Source of the DNA: Desulfobacteraceae bacterium
GTDB taxonomy: Bacteria > Desulfobacterota > Desulfobacteria > Desulfobacterales > SKZT01
Assembly: GCA_007127235.1 (NCBI GenBank)
Contig: SKZT01000068.1
Location: 1 to 51,975, forward strand
DNA: 51,975 bases
Direction: 5' to 3'
Positions 44,372 to 51,975 of the stretch are shown here, one piece after another. Position numbers and translations under genes: made by a program. The notes under the pieces were generated by a model. It was given only the letters and a program-made list of their open reading frames with translations, was not told the DNA's origin and ran no database searches. The stretch's first letter is position 1; each line of letters starts with the position of its first letter.

Positions 44372-45853
44372 ATGAAAATCCGGCAATTTCCCACCAAAGA
44401 GCAGTTTGTTGAGCTTGCTGGTGAAAAAAATGTTATTCCGGTGTGTATCGAGATCCTGGCGGATACGGAGACTCCCGTGAGTCTTTTGAAAAAAATCAGG
44501 AATTATCAAAAACCGGTATTTCTTTTTGAAAGTGTGGAAGGCGGTGAGCGATGGGGTCGCTATAGTTTTCTGGGAACCAGTGCACGCAGCCACATCCGGA
44601 TATATTCCCATGTGGTTAAAATTACCGATAATGCACAGGAAAGAACAATCGAACACGGGGGAAAACCTTTTGACGTGCTGAAAAAAATAATGAGCCGATA
44701 CAATCCGGCTCAATTGCCAGGCCTGCCGCGTTTCTGGGGAGGATTGGTGGGGTATTTAACTTATGAGAGCGTGTCCTTTTTCGAACGTATTCCTCATCAA
44801 TGGCCCAGCGATAAACCATTGGCCAATTTTATTATCCCCGATGAACTGATTATTTTCGATAACATTCGCCATACGTTGATGGCTATTGTGGTTACTTTTC
44901 CCCAGGAAACGAAAAATGCGGCTGCAGAATATGAGCTTGCCATAGGAAGAATCGAGAAGTTGTTAGAGGTGATGGGCAAATCCTTGTTTGACCCGGAGGC
45001 TGAAAAAGTATCTTCATCCCATAAATTAAGCACCTCTATAACCCCCCCTCAGTTCAGGGAAATGGTCCGGAGTGTAAAACGCTATATTGCCGCCGGAGAT
45101 ATCATTCAGGCGGTTATCTCCCAGCCTTTTTCATGTGACACGGTTCCGGATTTATGGAATCTTTACCGTGCCCAGCGGTTTGTCAATCCGTCTCCTTACC
45201 TTTATTTTATGGAGATGGACGACATGGCTCTGGTGGGTTCTTCCCCGGAAACAATGGTGCGTCTGGAAAACCGTGTGGCGACTGTCCGCCCTATTGCGGG
45301 TACACGGGCAAGAGGAAAAAATGAACAGGAAGACCGGGCTTTGGCCGATGAACTTTTAAAAGATGAAAAGGAGCGTGCTGAACATCTGATGCTTGTGGAT
45401 TTGGGCAGAAATGATCTGGGCCGTGTGGCTGAAATCGGTTCGGTTCAGGTCACTGATCTTATGGTTGTCGAGCGTTATTCCCATGTGATGCACCTTGTGT
45501 CCAATATTTGCGGCGATTTGCGACCCGACTGTGATGCTTTTGATCTTTTGGCCGCAACTTTTCCGGCAGGAACCCTTTCAGGAGCTCCAAAAATTAGAGC
45601 CATGGAAATAATCTTCGAAATGGAAAAAGATCCCAGGGGACCTTATGGAGGTGCCATCGGATATATTTCTTTTAGTGGAAACATGGATATGGCAATAACC
45701 ATCCGAACCGCCTGCATAGAAAACAACCGGTTGACCGTACGTGCCGGTGCCGGTATTGTGGCCGATTCAGACCCTGAACATGAACGGGTGGAAACCGTTA
45801 ACAAAGCCATGGCTATTCAGAAGGCTTTGGAGCTGGTTGAACAAAGCAATTAG
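44372..45853 (+). CDS. trpE: Anthranilate synthase component I
   Basis: 493 residues from ATG 44372 (MKIRQFPTKEQF), with AAGGAACAGGG upstream; the frame is open to 44315 but the earlier ATG would overlap the second hairpin. The Trp feedback motif occurs as LFESVEGGERWGRYSFLG near residue 50. The chorismate-binding core has AGDIIQAVISQPF, AGTRARGKNEQEDR, GTLSGAPKIRAM and PYGGAIGYISFSG. It makes anthranilate from chorismate using ammonia from TrpG. First gene of trpEGDCF. Confidence 0.96.
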   Translation: MKIRQFPTKEQFVELAGEKNVIPVCIEILADTETPVSLLKKIRNYQKPVFLFESVEGGERWGRYSFLGTSARSHIRIYSHVVKITDNAQERTIEHGGKPFDVLKKIMSRYNPAQLPGLPRFWGGLVGYLTYESVSFFERIPHQWPSDKPLANFIIPDELIIFDNIRHTLMAIVVTFPQETKNAAAEYELAIGRIEKLLEVMGKSLFDPEAEKVSSSHKLSTSITPPQFREMVRSVKRYIAAGDIIQAVISQPFSCDTVPDLWNLYRAQRFVNPSPYLYFMEMDDMALVGSSPETMVRLENRVATVRPIAGTRARGKNEQEDRALADELLKDEKERAEHLMLVDLGRNDLGRVAEIGSVQVTDLMVVERYSHVMHLVSNICGDLRPDCDAFDLLAATFPAGTLSGAPKIRAMEIIFEMEKDPRGPYGGAIGYISFSGNMDMAITIRTACIENNRLTVRAGAGIVADSDPEHERVETVNKAMAIQKALELVEQSN

Positions 45854-45871
45854 TCTCGGGAGACCATAGAA

Positions 45872-46447
45872 ATGATTTTAATGATTGATAATTATGATTC
45901 CTTTACTTACAATCTTGTTCAATATCTCGGGCAAATCGGTGCCGATGTTAAAGTTGTGCGAAATGATGTTGTTGATGTATCCGAACTGACAACCTGGGAT
46001 ATTCAAGCTATTGTTATTTCTCCTGGACCTGGTGTGCCTGAGACAGCCGGTATTTCTGTTTCTGTCATTCAACACTATTCCGGAAAACTACCCATTTTGG
46101 GAGTCTGTCTGGGGCATCAGTCGATTGGATACGCTTTTGGCGGTAAGGTAATCCGTGCAAAGCGGCTCATGCATGGTAAAACTTCGGTTGTTACGGCGGA
46201 TGGTAAAAGTATCTATGAAGGAATCAAAAAGCCCTTTCAGGCCATGAGGTATCATTCGCTGGTGGTATCCAAAGAAGATTTTCCGGATTGTCTTGAAATT
46301 ACTGCAGAATCAGAGGACGGAGAGATTATGGGAATTCGGCACCGGAGTCATCCAACCGAAGGTATCCAGTTTCATCCCGAATCCATCATGACTCCGGTTG
46401 GGAAACGATTGTTAAGAAATTTTGTGAAGCAGATAAAAAAGCAATAG
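45872..46447 (+). CDS. trpG: Anthranilate synthase glutamine amidotransferase component
   Basis: 191 residues, class I amidotransferase. The start MILMIDNYDSFTYNLVQ, the catalytic Cys in LGVCLGHQSIGYAFGG near residue 79 and the His-Glu pair in GIQFHPESIMT near 172 are intact. It supplies ammonia to TrpE, and such TrpG proteins often also serve PabB. It is 18 bp downstream of trpE. Confidence 0.96.
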   Translation: MILMIDNYDSFTYNLVQYLGQIGADVKVVRNDVVDVSELTTWDIQAIVISPGPGVPETAGISVSVIQHYSGKLPILGVCLGHQSIGYAFGGKVIRAKRLMHGKTSVVTADGKSIYEGIKKPFQAMRYHSLVVSKEDFPDCLEITAESEDGEIMGIRHRSHPTEGIQFHPESIMTPVGKRLLRNFVKQIKKQ

Positions 46448-46462
46448 AGGGGATTATGTATT

Positions 46463-47479
46463 ATGTTTCGAGAAAACCTGATTAAAATTGTGCAGAAAAA
46501 GGATTTAACGGAAGAAGAGATGTCGGAGATGATTACCGATATTTTTTCGGGAGATATTACGGATGCCCAGATTGGAGCCATGATGGCAGCTTTGGCCACA
46601 AAAGGAGAAACCTTCGAGGAACTGGCAGGTGCTGCTAAAGCCATGCGCAGAAAGGCCGTTCGGATTCATTCTTCGGCTTCCACCGTGGTGGATACTTGCG
46701 GAACCGGAGGAGATCAGGCAGATACATTCAATATCTCCACCACCACCGCTTTTGTTGTGGCAGGAGCCGGGGTCACAGTGGCCAAACACGGAAACAGATC
46801 TGTTTCCAGCCAGTCTGGAAGCGCTGATCTTTTGGAAGTACTGGGAATGAAACTGGATATTGAACCCGAACTGGTGGAAGAGGCAATCGAAGAAATCGGT
46901 ATTGGGTTTCTTTTTGCTCCGGTTTACCATGGTGCCATGAAACATGCGGGCAAAGCGCGGAAGGAAGTCGGAATCCGCAGCATTTTCAACATGCTGGGAC
47001 CATTAACCAACCCGGCGGGTGCCAATTGCCAGCTGCTGGGTGTTTATGCTCCGGAACTGACTGAAATGTTCGCCCAGGCACTTCGACTCCTGAAATCCCG
47101 CAGAGCATTTGTTGTCCACGGTCATGAAGGGCTCGATGAAATATCGGTTTGTGCTCCCACAAGGGTTTCGGAACTCAAAGACGGACTTATTCAGACATAT
47201 GACATTCATCCTGAAAACTATTTTGGTGATTTGGCTTCTGCCGAAGATATCCGGGGAGGGCAGCCCAAGGAAAATGCACAGATTACCTTAGCCATTTTCG
47301 ATGGTGAAAAAGGGCCCTGCCGAAATGTTGTTTTGATCAATGCGGCTGCCGCACTGGTGGCTGCGGGGATGGCATCGGATTTTAGCGAAGGAATCAATTT
47401 TGCCCAAAAAAGTATCGACGGTGGTGCTGCAAAAGATAAGCTGAATTCCCTGATTCGTTTCACGCAGGAAAATGGTTAA
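46463..47479 (+). CDS. trpD: Anthranilate phosphoribosyltransferase
   Basis: 338 residues. Motifs: DTCGTGGDQADTFNIST near residue 78 (PRPP binding), AKHGNRSVSSQSGSADLLE near 110, and FAPVYHGAMKHAGKARKEVG near 150, followed by FNMLGPLTNPA. It transfers the phosphoribosyl group of PRPP to anthranilate. Third gene of the operon, separate from trpG (not fused as in enteric bacteria). Confidence 0.97.
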   Translation: MFRENLIKIVQKKDLTEEEMSEMITDIFSGDITDAQIGAMMAALATKGETFEELAGAAKAMRRKAVRIHSSASTVVDTCGTGGDQADTFNISTTTAFVVAGAGVTVAKHGNRSVSSQSGSADLLEVLGMKLDIEPELVEEAIEEIGIGFLFAPVYHGAMKHAGKARKEVGIRSIFNMLGPLTNPAGANCQLLGVYAPELTEMFAQALRLLKSRRAFVVHGHEGLDEISVCAPTRVSELKDGLIQTYDIHPENYFGDLASAEDIRGGQPKENAQITLAIFDGEKGPCRNVVLINAAAALVAAGMASDFSEGINFAQKSIDGGAAKDKLNSLIRFTQENG

Positions 47480-47499
47480 GTATTAGGGGAAATATTATT

Positions 47500-48303
47500 A
47501 TGAGCAAGGATTTTCTCTCCAAAATTATCGACCAAAAAAAACAGGAGCTGATCGAGGCCAAAGCACGAATTCCCGAAAGTGCACTTTATCATGAAGCATT
47601 CAGCAATCATGATCGCAGAGCTTTTTTTGAACCGCTAAAACGCCCCGGTATTAACATAATTGCCGAAATCAAACGCGCATCTCCTTCAAAAGGGCCTATT
47701 AATATTGATCTGGACCCGGCATCCCTTGCAAAGGCTTATGAAAAAGGCGGCGCGGTGGCCCTTTCCGTTTTAACGGAAAAGCAGTTTTTTATGGGTTCCT
47801 CGAAAGATTTGAAAATTGCCAGGGCCGCAACGGCTTTGCCCGTACTCAGAAAAGACTTTATCATTTCCGAATATCAGATATATGAATCCGTTGTAATGGG
47901 AGCTGATGCTGTCCTGCTTATTGTCAGATGCCTTTTTGAGTCTCAGTTGAAAGAGCTGATTGCATTAACTGCCGAGCTGAAACTTGATGCCCTGGTGGAA
48001 ATTCATACGGAAAAAGACCTTGAGACGGCAACCAAAGCCGGTGCAAAGATTATCGGCATTAACAACCGGAACCTTCAAACCTTTGAAACCGATCTTGCAA
48101 CGGCCATGCACCTGGTTTCTTTATTCAAAAAGGATCAGACTCCCGTTGCGGCCAGTGGCATCGAAAACAGGGAAAACATCGAAGCCAACCTGAAATTCGG
48201 CATCAACAATTTTCTCATCGGAGAAAGTCTGGTGAAGGCAAAAGATCCCACAGGCTTTCTTTTTAAACTGAGAGGAAATAACAGGCTTGACACCTCAAAT
48301 TAA
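47500..48303 (+). CDS. trpC: Indole-3-glycerol phosphate synthase
   Basis: 267 residues, TIM barrel. The family signature IIAEIKRASPSKGPI near residue 52 contains the catalytic Lys; LRKDFIISEYQIYES, ADAVLLIVR, IIGINNRNLQTFE and a final NNFLIGESLV follow in order. It closes CdRP to indole-3-glycerol phosphate. Overlaps the start of trpF by 17 bases. Confidence 0.96.
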   Translation: MSKDFLSKIIDQKKQELIEAKARIPESALYHEAFSNHDRRAFFEPLKRPGINIIAEIKRASPSKGPINIDLDPASLAKAYEKGGAVALSVLTEKQFFMGSSKDLKIARAATALPVLRKDFIISEYQIYESVVMGADAVLLIVRCLFESQLKELIALTAELKLDALVEIHTEKDLETATKAGAKIIGINNRNLQTFETDLATAMHLVSLFKKDQTPVAASGIENRENIEANLKFGINNFLIGESLVKAKDPTGFLFKLRGNNRLDTSN

Positions 48304-48955
48304 AATCTGCGGACTAACTAAAACGGATGAAGCCCTAAAATGCGCGGAACTTGGTGCAAATGCCATCGGCATGATTTTTTATGATAAAAGTCCCAGGTTC
48401 ATATCCGATTTCCAGGCCCGGAAAATTTGCGATGCACTTCCGGATACGATCCAGAAAGTCGGTGTATTTGTAAATAAATCCTTTGAAAACATAATGAAAA
48501 AAGTCAAAGCATGCGGTTTGACAGGAATACAGCTTCATGGGCAGGAATTACCTGCGTTGATTGATCGCTTGATGGCCGAAAACCTTCTGGTTATCAAAGC
48601 CCTTTTTGTTGAAAAAAAACCAAATATTTCTGATGTGTCCTCTTTCAGGGCAAGCGCATATCTAGTGGAGTGTGGAAAGGGCAAACTTCCCGGCGGAAAT
48701 GCCTTGGTGTGGAACTGGTCACAAACCCTGGATTTTGGAAAAAAATATCCTTTTATCCTGGCGGGAGGACTGGATCCAAATAATGTGATTCAAGCCATTG
48801 AAGAAAGCATGCCGGATGCTGTGGATGTCAGCTCGGGTGTGGAAAATTCTCCGGGTCAAAAAGATATGAAAAAAGTAAGTGTTTTTATTAAAGCAGCCCA
48901 TGGTGTTTCAAGAAAATATATGCTACAAAAAAAGAACATAAGGAATATTTTTTAG
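48287..48955 (+). CDS. trpF: Phosphoribosylanthranilate isomerase
   Basis: 222 residues from TTG 48287, overlapping trpC; GAGAGG lies before it. TIM-barrel motifs: IKICGLTKTDEAL with the catalytic Cys near residue 8, GMIFYDKSPRFI, VGVFVNKSFENI, IQLHG, and the phosphate site LAGGLDPNNV near 155 with DVSSGVENSPG near 180. The tail (KYMLQKKNIRNIF) is longer than usual. trpB and trpA do not follow, so the last steps must be encoded elsewhere. Confidence 0.93.
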   Translation: MTPQIKICGLTKTDEALKCAELGANAIGMIFYDKSPRFISDFQARKICDALPDTIQKVGVFVNKSFENIMKKVKACGLTGIQLHGQELPALIDRLMAENLLVIKALFVEKKPNISDVSSFRASAYLVECGKGKLPGGNALVWNWSQTLDFGKKYPFILAGGLDPNNVIQAIEESMPDAVDVSSGVENSPGQKDMKKVSVFIKAAHGVSRKYMLQKKNIRNIF

Positions 48956-49036
48956 ACACAATGACCTTATGGTCGGTCAATTTTTTTATCCAGACGAGTG
49001 CTTGTGCAGCACTATGTTTTTTCGGGGAAATATCTG

Positions 49037-49507
49037 ATGAAAATATGGAAATATTTAAGTGCCAACAAGATATTTTTGGACATTGCGCTGGAAAATAAAG
49101 AAAAATTGATTCAGTTTCTTGCACAAATTCCTGAAAAATTGGGTTATGCAGCTTCTATGGATGATGTTGCCGAAAGGTTAAGAAATCGCGAAAAAACCAT
49201 GAGTACCGGAATCGGCAACGGTGTGGCCATACCTCATGCCGTGCATCCAAATATTGCCGATCCTATCCTGGTATTTGTCCGGCCCGAATCCCCCCTGGAA
49301 TTTGATGCTCTGGATAATGAACCTGTTGACATCATATTTGGTTTAATCATGCCTGAAAGAAAAACTCACCTGCATATCCGGCTTCTTGCCGGCATTTCCA
49401 GGCTTTGTAAAAATCAGGCATTTGCGGAGGCTGCTCGAACCATCAATGATCCGGTGATTCTTCTTGAGAATATCCGTGCATTGGAAAAAGATATGGCCTT
49501 TCACTAA
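49037..49507 (+). CDS. PTS EIIA domain protein (PtsN-like)
   Basis: 156 residues from ATG 49037 (MKIWKYLSANKIF), preceded by GGGGAAAT; a TTG at 48998 is also in frame. The phosphorylatable His lies in GVAIPHAVHPN near residue 72, and FALDNEPVDIIFGLIMPE-type strands follow. It matches the fructose/nitrogen-regulatory EIIA fold used in phosphorelay control rather than sugar import. It follows trpF by about 80 bp and is followed by a P-II-like gene, hinting at a nitrogen or metabolic-control pair. Confidence 0.88.
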   Translation: MKIWKYLSANKIFLDIALENKEKLIQFLAQIPEKLGYAASMDDVAERLRNREKTMSTGIGNGVAIPHAVHPNIADPILVFVRPESPLEFDALDNEPVDIIFGLIMPERKTHLHIRLLAGISRLCKNQAFAEAARTINDPVILLENIRALEKDMAFH

Positions 49508-49541
49508 TTTTGCTGAATTTAAATGATATGGGTAATCATAA

Positions 49542-49925
49542 GTGTATCTGCTGATTGTTGTCATCAATGACGAGGATCTTTTGGAAGATTTAATCACCGG
49601 TTGGCTGGACATCGGTATTACCGGAGCTACGGTCATGGAAAGTACCGATTTGCTTCAGCTCATCAGCCACCATATTCCAATCTTTGCCGGTTTCAGAAGT
49701 TTCGCAGGAGCCGGAGTTCAAAGTAATAAAACAATGTTGATTGGAATTGAAAAAAAACAAGTCCTCGATGACGCTGTTGAATTTTTGGAAAGTACATGCA
49801 AAAAAAATCATAAACCCTCACAGGGAGTTTATTTCATAATTCCACTTATCAGGTTTTGCCGTCTGGGTACTGAACTGTCTGCTTCGGAATTGCTGGATCA
49901 TTTGGAAAAAAAACTCGGGGGATAG
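49542..49925 (+). CDS. P-II-like (GlnB-fold) small regulatory protein
   Basis: 127 residues from GTG 49542. The ferredoxin-like P-II fold is suggested by YLLIVVINDEDLLEDLITGW, then GITGATVMESTDLLQL, FAGFRSFAGAG and the final FIIPLIRFCRLG. No PII T-loop tyrosine signature is visible, so it is a P-II-like relative, not GlnB itself. The gene sits 34 bp after the PtsN-like gene and is probably cotranscribed. Confidence 0.65.
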   Translation: MYLLIVVINDEDLLEDLITGWLDIGITGATVMESTDLLQLISHHIPIFAGFRSFAGAGVQSNKTMLIGIEKKQVLDDAVEFLESTCKKNHKPSQGVYFIIPLIRFCRLGTELSASELLDHLEKKLGG

Positions 49926-49955
49926 TGACTCTATCAACCAATCACCCCAAATTTG

Positions 49956-50505
49956 TTATAACCAGGAAATTTTCAATTTCAAAAGCTCATCGTCCAGCCC
50001 ATAACGAACCACGTCTACACGGTCGCTGTTTTGGGAAACAAAATCTCCTGTCATAACCGGAAGCTGAAATGGGAAGAACCCAGGATTGTTCAACAATAAC
50101 CCCAATGTTGCCCTGCCTTCAGGAGTAGCGAGCAGCGCTGCTTCAACCATCAGAATTGCCAGATCCTTATCGACAATTTTCACCGGGGCTGCTTTCTTGT
50201 AGCATCCCTTACAGTCGGAATCTTTCAGCACTCCCCAGGCTACAAACGATCGCATGGTATAACGGGCATTTCTGGCAACTGTTTCCCTGTCGCCATAATG
50301 TTCTTTGAGTCGATTGAAAACTTGAGACTGGGTAATTTGGTCTTGGAGATTCAGCAATCGTCCGGTTTGTTTGTAGATAGTTATCAAGTTCCAGACGAAT
50401 CTCTCTTTCGGACATCCCTACCAGCATCATCTGAACGGTCCGGTCCATCCAATGCTTTTGAATGGTCTGTTTAATGCCTATTTTTTCATGTCTTTGGTTT
50501 ATCAC
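49956..50505 (-). pseudogene. BREX-associated small protein (brxA position), disrupted by frameshift or internal deletion
   Basis: Two overlapping frames. The first begins at GTG 50505 in a GTGA overlap with the pglZ remnant, with AGGAGG upstream, and reads IKQTIQKHWMDRTVQMMLVG up to LDNYLQT near 50365. The second resumes at QTGRLLNLQDQITQSQVFN and continues through ETVARNARYTMRSFVAWGVL and FFPFQLPVMTGDFVSQNSDR to 49956. The sequence CAAACAAACC at the join could be a 4-bp duplication; removing one copy restores the frame. From memory, relatives have about 60-80 residues between these blocks, so a larger deletion is also possible. Confidence 0.65.
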
Positions 50506-51474
50506 CGTGTCCTCCTTTCAAATTTCACAAGGGGCACGATGACTTCTTCAATGGCAATGCCTCCATGGCCGACAATTATGTTTCCATCGTTTATAAAGGC
50601 ATCCCGACCTCCGGCAATGAGTGGAAAATAATTTTCCGGAAGTCCGACCGGTTGCCATTCCTGGGCAAACGTAAATGATGCGGTAACCTGTGAACGGAGT
50701 TCCGGCGTGGGGTAAATACGAACCCGTTCACCGCGGGTTTCGGCAATCACCCCTTCAGAGGGTCTTCCCTTGCCTTCGCATTCGATATTGCCGTGATCGG
50801 CCGTGAGCCACACCTCATAACCATAATCCAGCAGATACCCAATCAGTGCACCGAGGAATCCACCCTGGCACCACTGCCTGATCTGATTATGCATCCCGGC
50901 CGAACCAAGCTGCATGCCGTGCATGATTTTATCGACCTTCCAGGAAAAGGTTATCGATGTAGACCTTGATGTCCTCATGGTCGAACGGCAGGTGATCCGG
51001 GCCGGGATATTTGAAGCCGTATTCCAGAAACTCATCCCAGACCTGATGCAAATTGCCAAGCCTGGAAAGAAATACCGGCCAGCGTTCCTGCAAAAAGGCG
51101 AAGAATGCCTTGTCGTCCGGAACGATTTCAGAGACCGGCCAGGTCTTTAATCCTTCATGGCTTTTGAGGACCTGAACGAGTCGCTCGGCCAGCATCAGAG
51201 GGATCTGAAGATTCCCATAATGAAGACGAAGCAAAGCGCGAAGCAGCTCCACCTCTTTGGCAATCAGTTCTGTGGTAATGCCGAACACATGGCGGAGTAT
51301 GAAATCCTTGGTGGCGTTGTCGCCCATATGATCCGGGGACGCCTTGCTTTGGGCATCAAAGAGTGCATCGAGCAGGCTCCGGTCGAGCTTTTCAATGACC
51401 GGGTAGCTCAGGTTGGGGAATATCTTTCCGAGGTTAAATGACAGTTTGCGGCCGGCCTGGAGCAGGCTTCCCAT
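50502..51474 (-). pseudogene. pglZ: BREX PglZ phosphatase-domain protein, N-terminally and internally deleted
   Basis: The first frame (51474-50929) reads LLQAGRKLSFNLGKIFPNLS to VYIDNLFLEGR and stops; the second frame (from about 50946 to 50502) reads KVDKIMHGMQLGSAGMHNQI, WLTADHGNIECEGKGRPSEG and a final HGGIAIEEVIVPLVKFERR. The TADHGN motif of the alkaline-phosphatase superfamily PglZ domain is retained. The N-terminal about 100 residues and, by comparison with remembered relatives, a stretch of about 300 between the two frames including the first half of the catalytic domain are absent. The start is fused to a methylase fragment. A functional product is very unlikely. Confidence 0.75.
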
Positions 51475-51975
51475 ATGCAGTTCAACTCGGAGTACATAAG
51501 GTTGTCACCGAATGGTGGATCAACGAATATGTAATCAACTGTGCTGTTTGGGATATCTTGAAGATTTGTAGCAGAACCTGTGCTGACAATGCACCCGTTA
51601 GCTCTTGAGCCAGGCTCGACCAATGCACTTTTTATTCTCAAATCGAAGCGTTCGAATACATTGGTCTCAATTGAGAGCGAAGGTACGTACCATGTACCTC
51701 TAAGGCTGGTTATCTGCCCTCCCTTTTTGCCAAAGTAATTCGACATATGAAGGCGATTCTCGCGACCACACCAGGGTAGTGTAGAGGTGAACCAGAACAG
51801 TAGAGCACGGTAGCCCTCAGCAAGTCTTCTCAAAGACGAAAGAGCCAGCGAATTGCGTTTTGTGTAGAAATGATGAACATGTGTTATGCCAGCAGGATCG
51901 TTTCTTCGGCTTTCATCTCCTTCAGGCATGCGTGTTATTGGAAACCACTGGTCGAACGGAATCTTCTCGACTTTA
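51464..51975 (-). pseudogene. DNA methylase fragment (BREX-like), C-terminally truncated; 5' part outside the window
   Basis: The frame enters at the right edge (KVEKIPFDQWFPITRMPEGD), passes GITHVHHFYTKRN near 51890 and reaches the methylase motif IV, VDPPFGDNLMYSELN, near 51500, then WEA at about 51468. After that the translation is out-of-frame pglZ sequence, stopping at 51408. The block VHHFYTKRN plus DPPFGxNxxYS is typical of adenine-specific DNA methylases next to PglZ. The C-terminal half of the enzyme is missing in the window. Confidence 0.75.

Noticed and set aside
44219-44713. 164-codon minus frame over the start of trpE
   Set aside because: Covers the trp attenuator and trpE N-terminus in antisense; no family features.
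48961-48990. GACC-TTAT-GGTC plus T-run after trpF as a terminator
   Set aside because: The stem is only about four pairs; insufficient to claim an operon end before the EIIA gene.
1-51975. CRISPR arrays, rRNA and tRNA genes
   Set aside because: No regularly spaced direct repeats, no cloverleaf or rRNA-like sequence was recognised by eye; a tRNAscan/Infernal run would be decisive.

Overview
The window looks like a chromosomal segment of a sulfate-reducing deltaproteobacterium (Desulfobacterota, Desulfobacteraceae-like). The grounds are the moderate-to-low GC content, a large HdrA-type flavo-iron-sulfur protein read through an in-frame UGA (selenocysteine), a double 4Fe-4S reductase next to it, several small cysteine-rich proteins of a type I associate with this group, and the general gene content. 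This placement is inference from gene content, not from a search. No rRNA, tRNA, CRISPR array or intact insertion sequence was seen.

Layout. 1-5.6 kb (minus): glycogen genes, glgA followed by a very large GH13/amylo-1,6-glucosidase fusion that runs off the left edge. 5.9-10.8 kb: a COG1926 phosphoribosyltransferase with a tiny coupled cysteine protein, a FabH-type ketoacyl synthase, a lone GspF/PilC protein, an OmpA-family lipoprotein and TrmO. 10.8-16.4 kb: small membrane and LysM proteins, an M29 aminopeptidase, a DUF2062 protein fused in frame to a zinc-ribbon protein, a 0.8 kb gap with a large palindromic element, a DUF3617 protein and a VOC protein. 16.4-22.9 kb: murJ-ftsB-sugar epimerase (minus), rpsT (plus), and leuS-lptE (minus), with a shared bidirectional terminator between rpsT and lptE. 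23.3-32.9 kb (plus): rng, a LysM-like protein, yajC-secD-secF, dprA, topA and a small acidic protein. 33.0-35.7 kb: three poorly known genes (PilZ plus zinc fold, a conserved cysteine protein, a TrmB-like methyltransferase). 35.7-39.7 kb: a double-cluster Fe-S reductase divergent from the selenoprotein hdrA. 39.8-43.4 kb: VanZ-like, ComEA-like, a CNNM/CorC transporter, a cysteine-rich protein and an IscU-like scaffold. 43.5-49.9 kb: pncC divergent from trpEGDCF, then a PTS EIIA (PtsN-like) and a P-II-like protein. 49.9-52 kb (minus): decayed remains of a BREX (type 3-like) phage-defence island.

Main points of interest. (1) hdrA is split by a UGA codon at residue 60, inside the conserved TNDCxMC motif, and a GC-rich hairpin with an AGGU apical loop lies 15 nt downstream, where a bacterial SECIS is expected. 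(2) The trp operon is preceded by a consensus-like promoter, a 22-codon leader peptide with three consecutive Trp codons, a possible antiterminator pairing and a 12-bp terminator, then a second terminator-like hairpin: a complete-looking ribosome-mediated attenuator. (3) A palindromic element of about 105 bp occurs three times, once supplying the stop codon of a methyltransferase-like gene. (4) The BREX remnant appears to have been shortened by at least three separate internal deletions, with recognisable family sequence on both sides of each junction.
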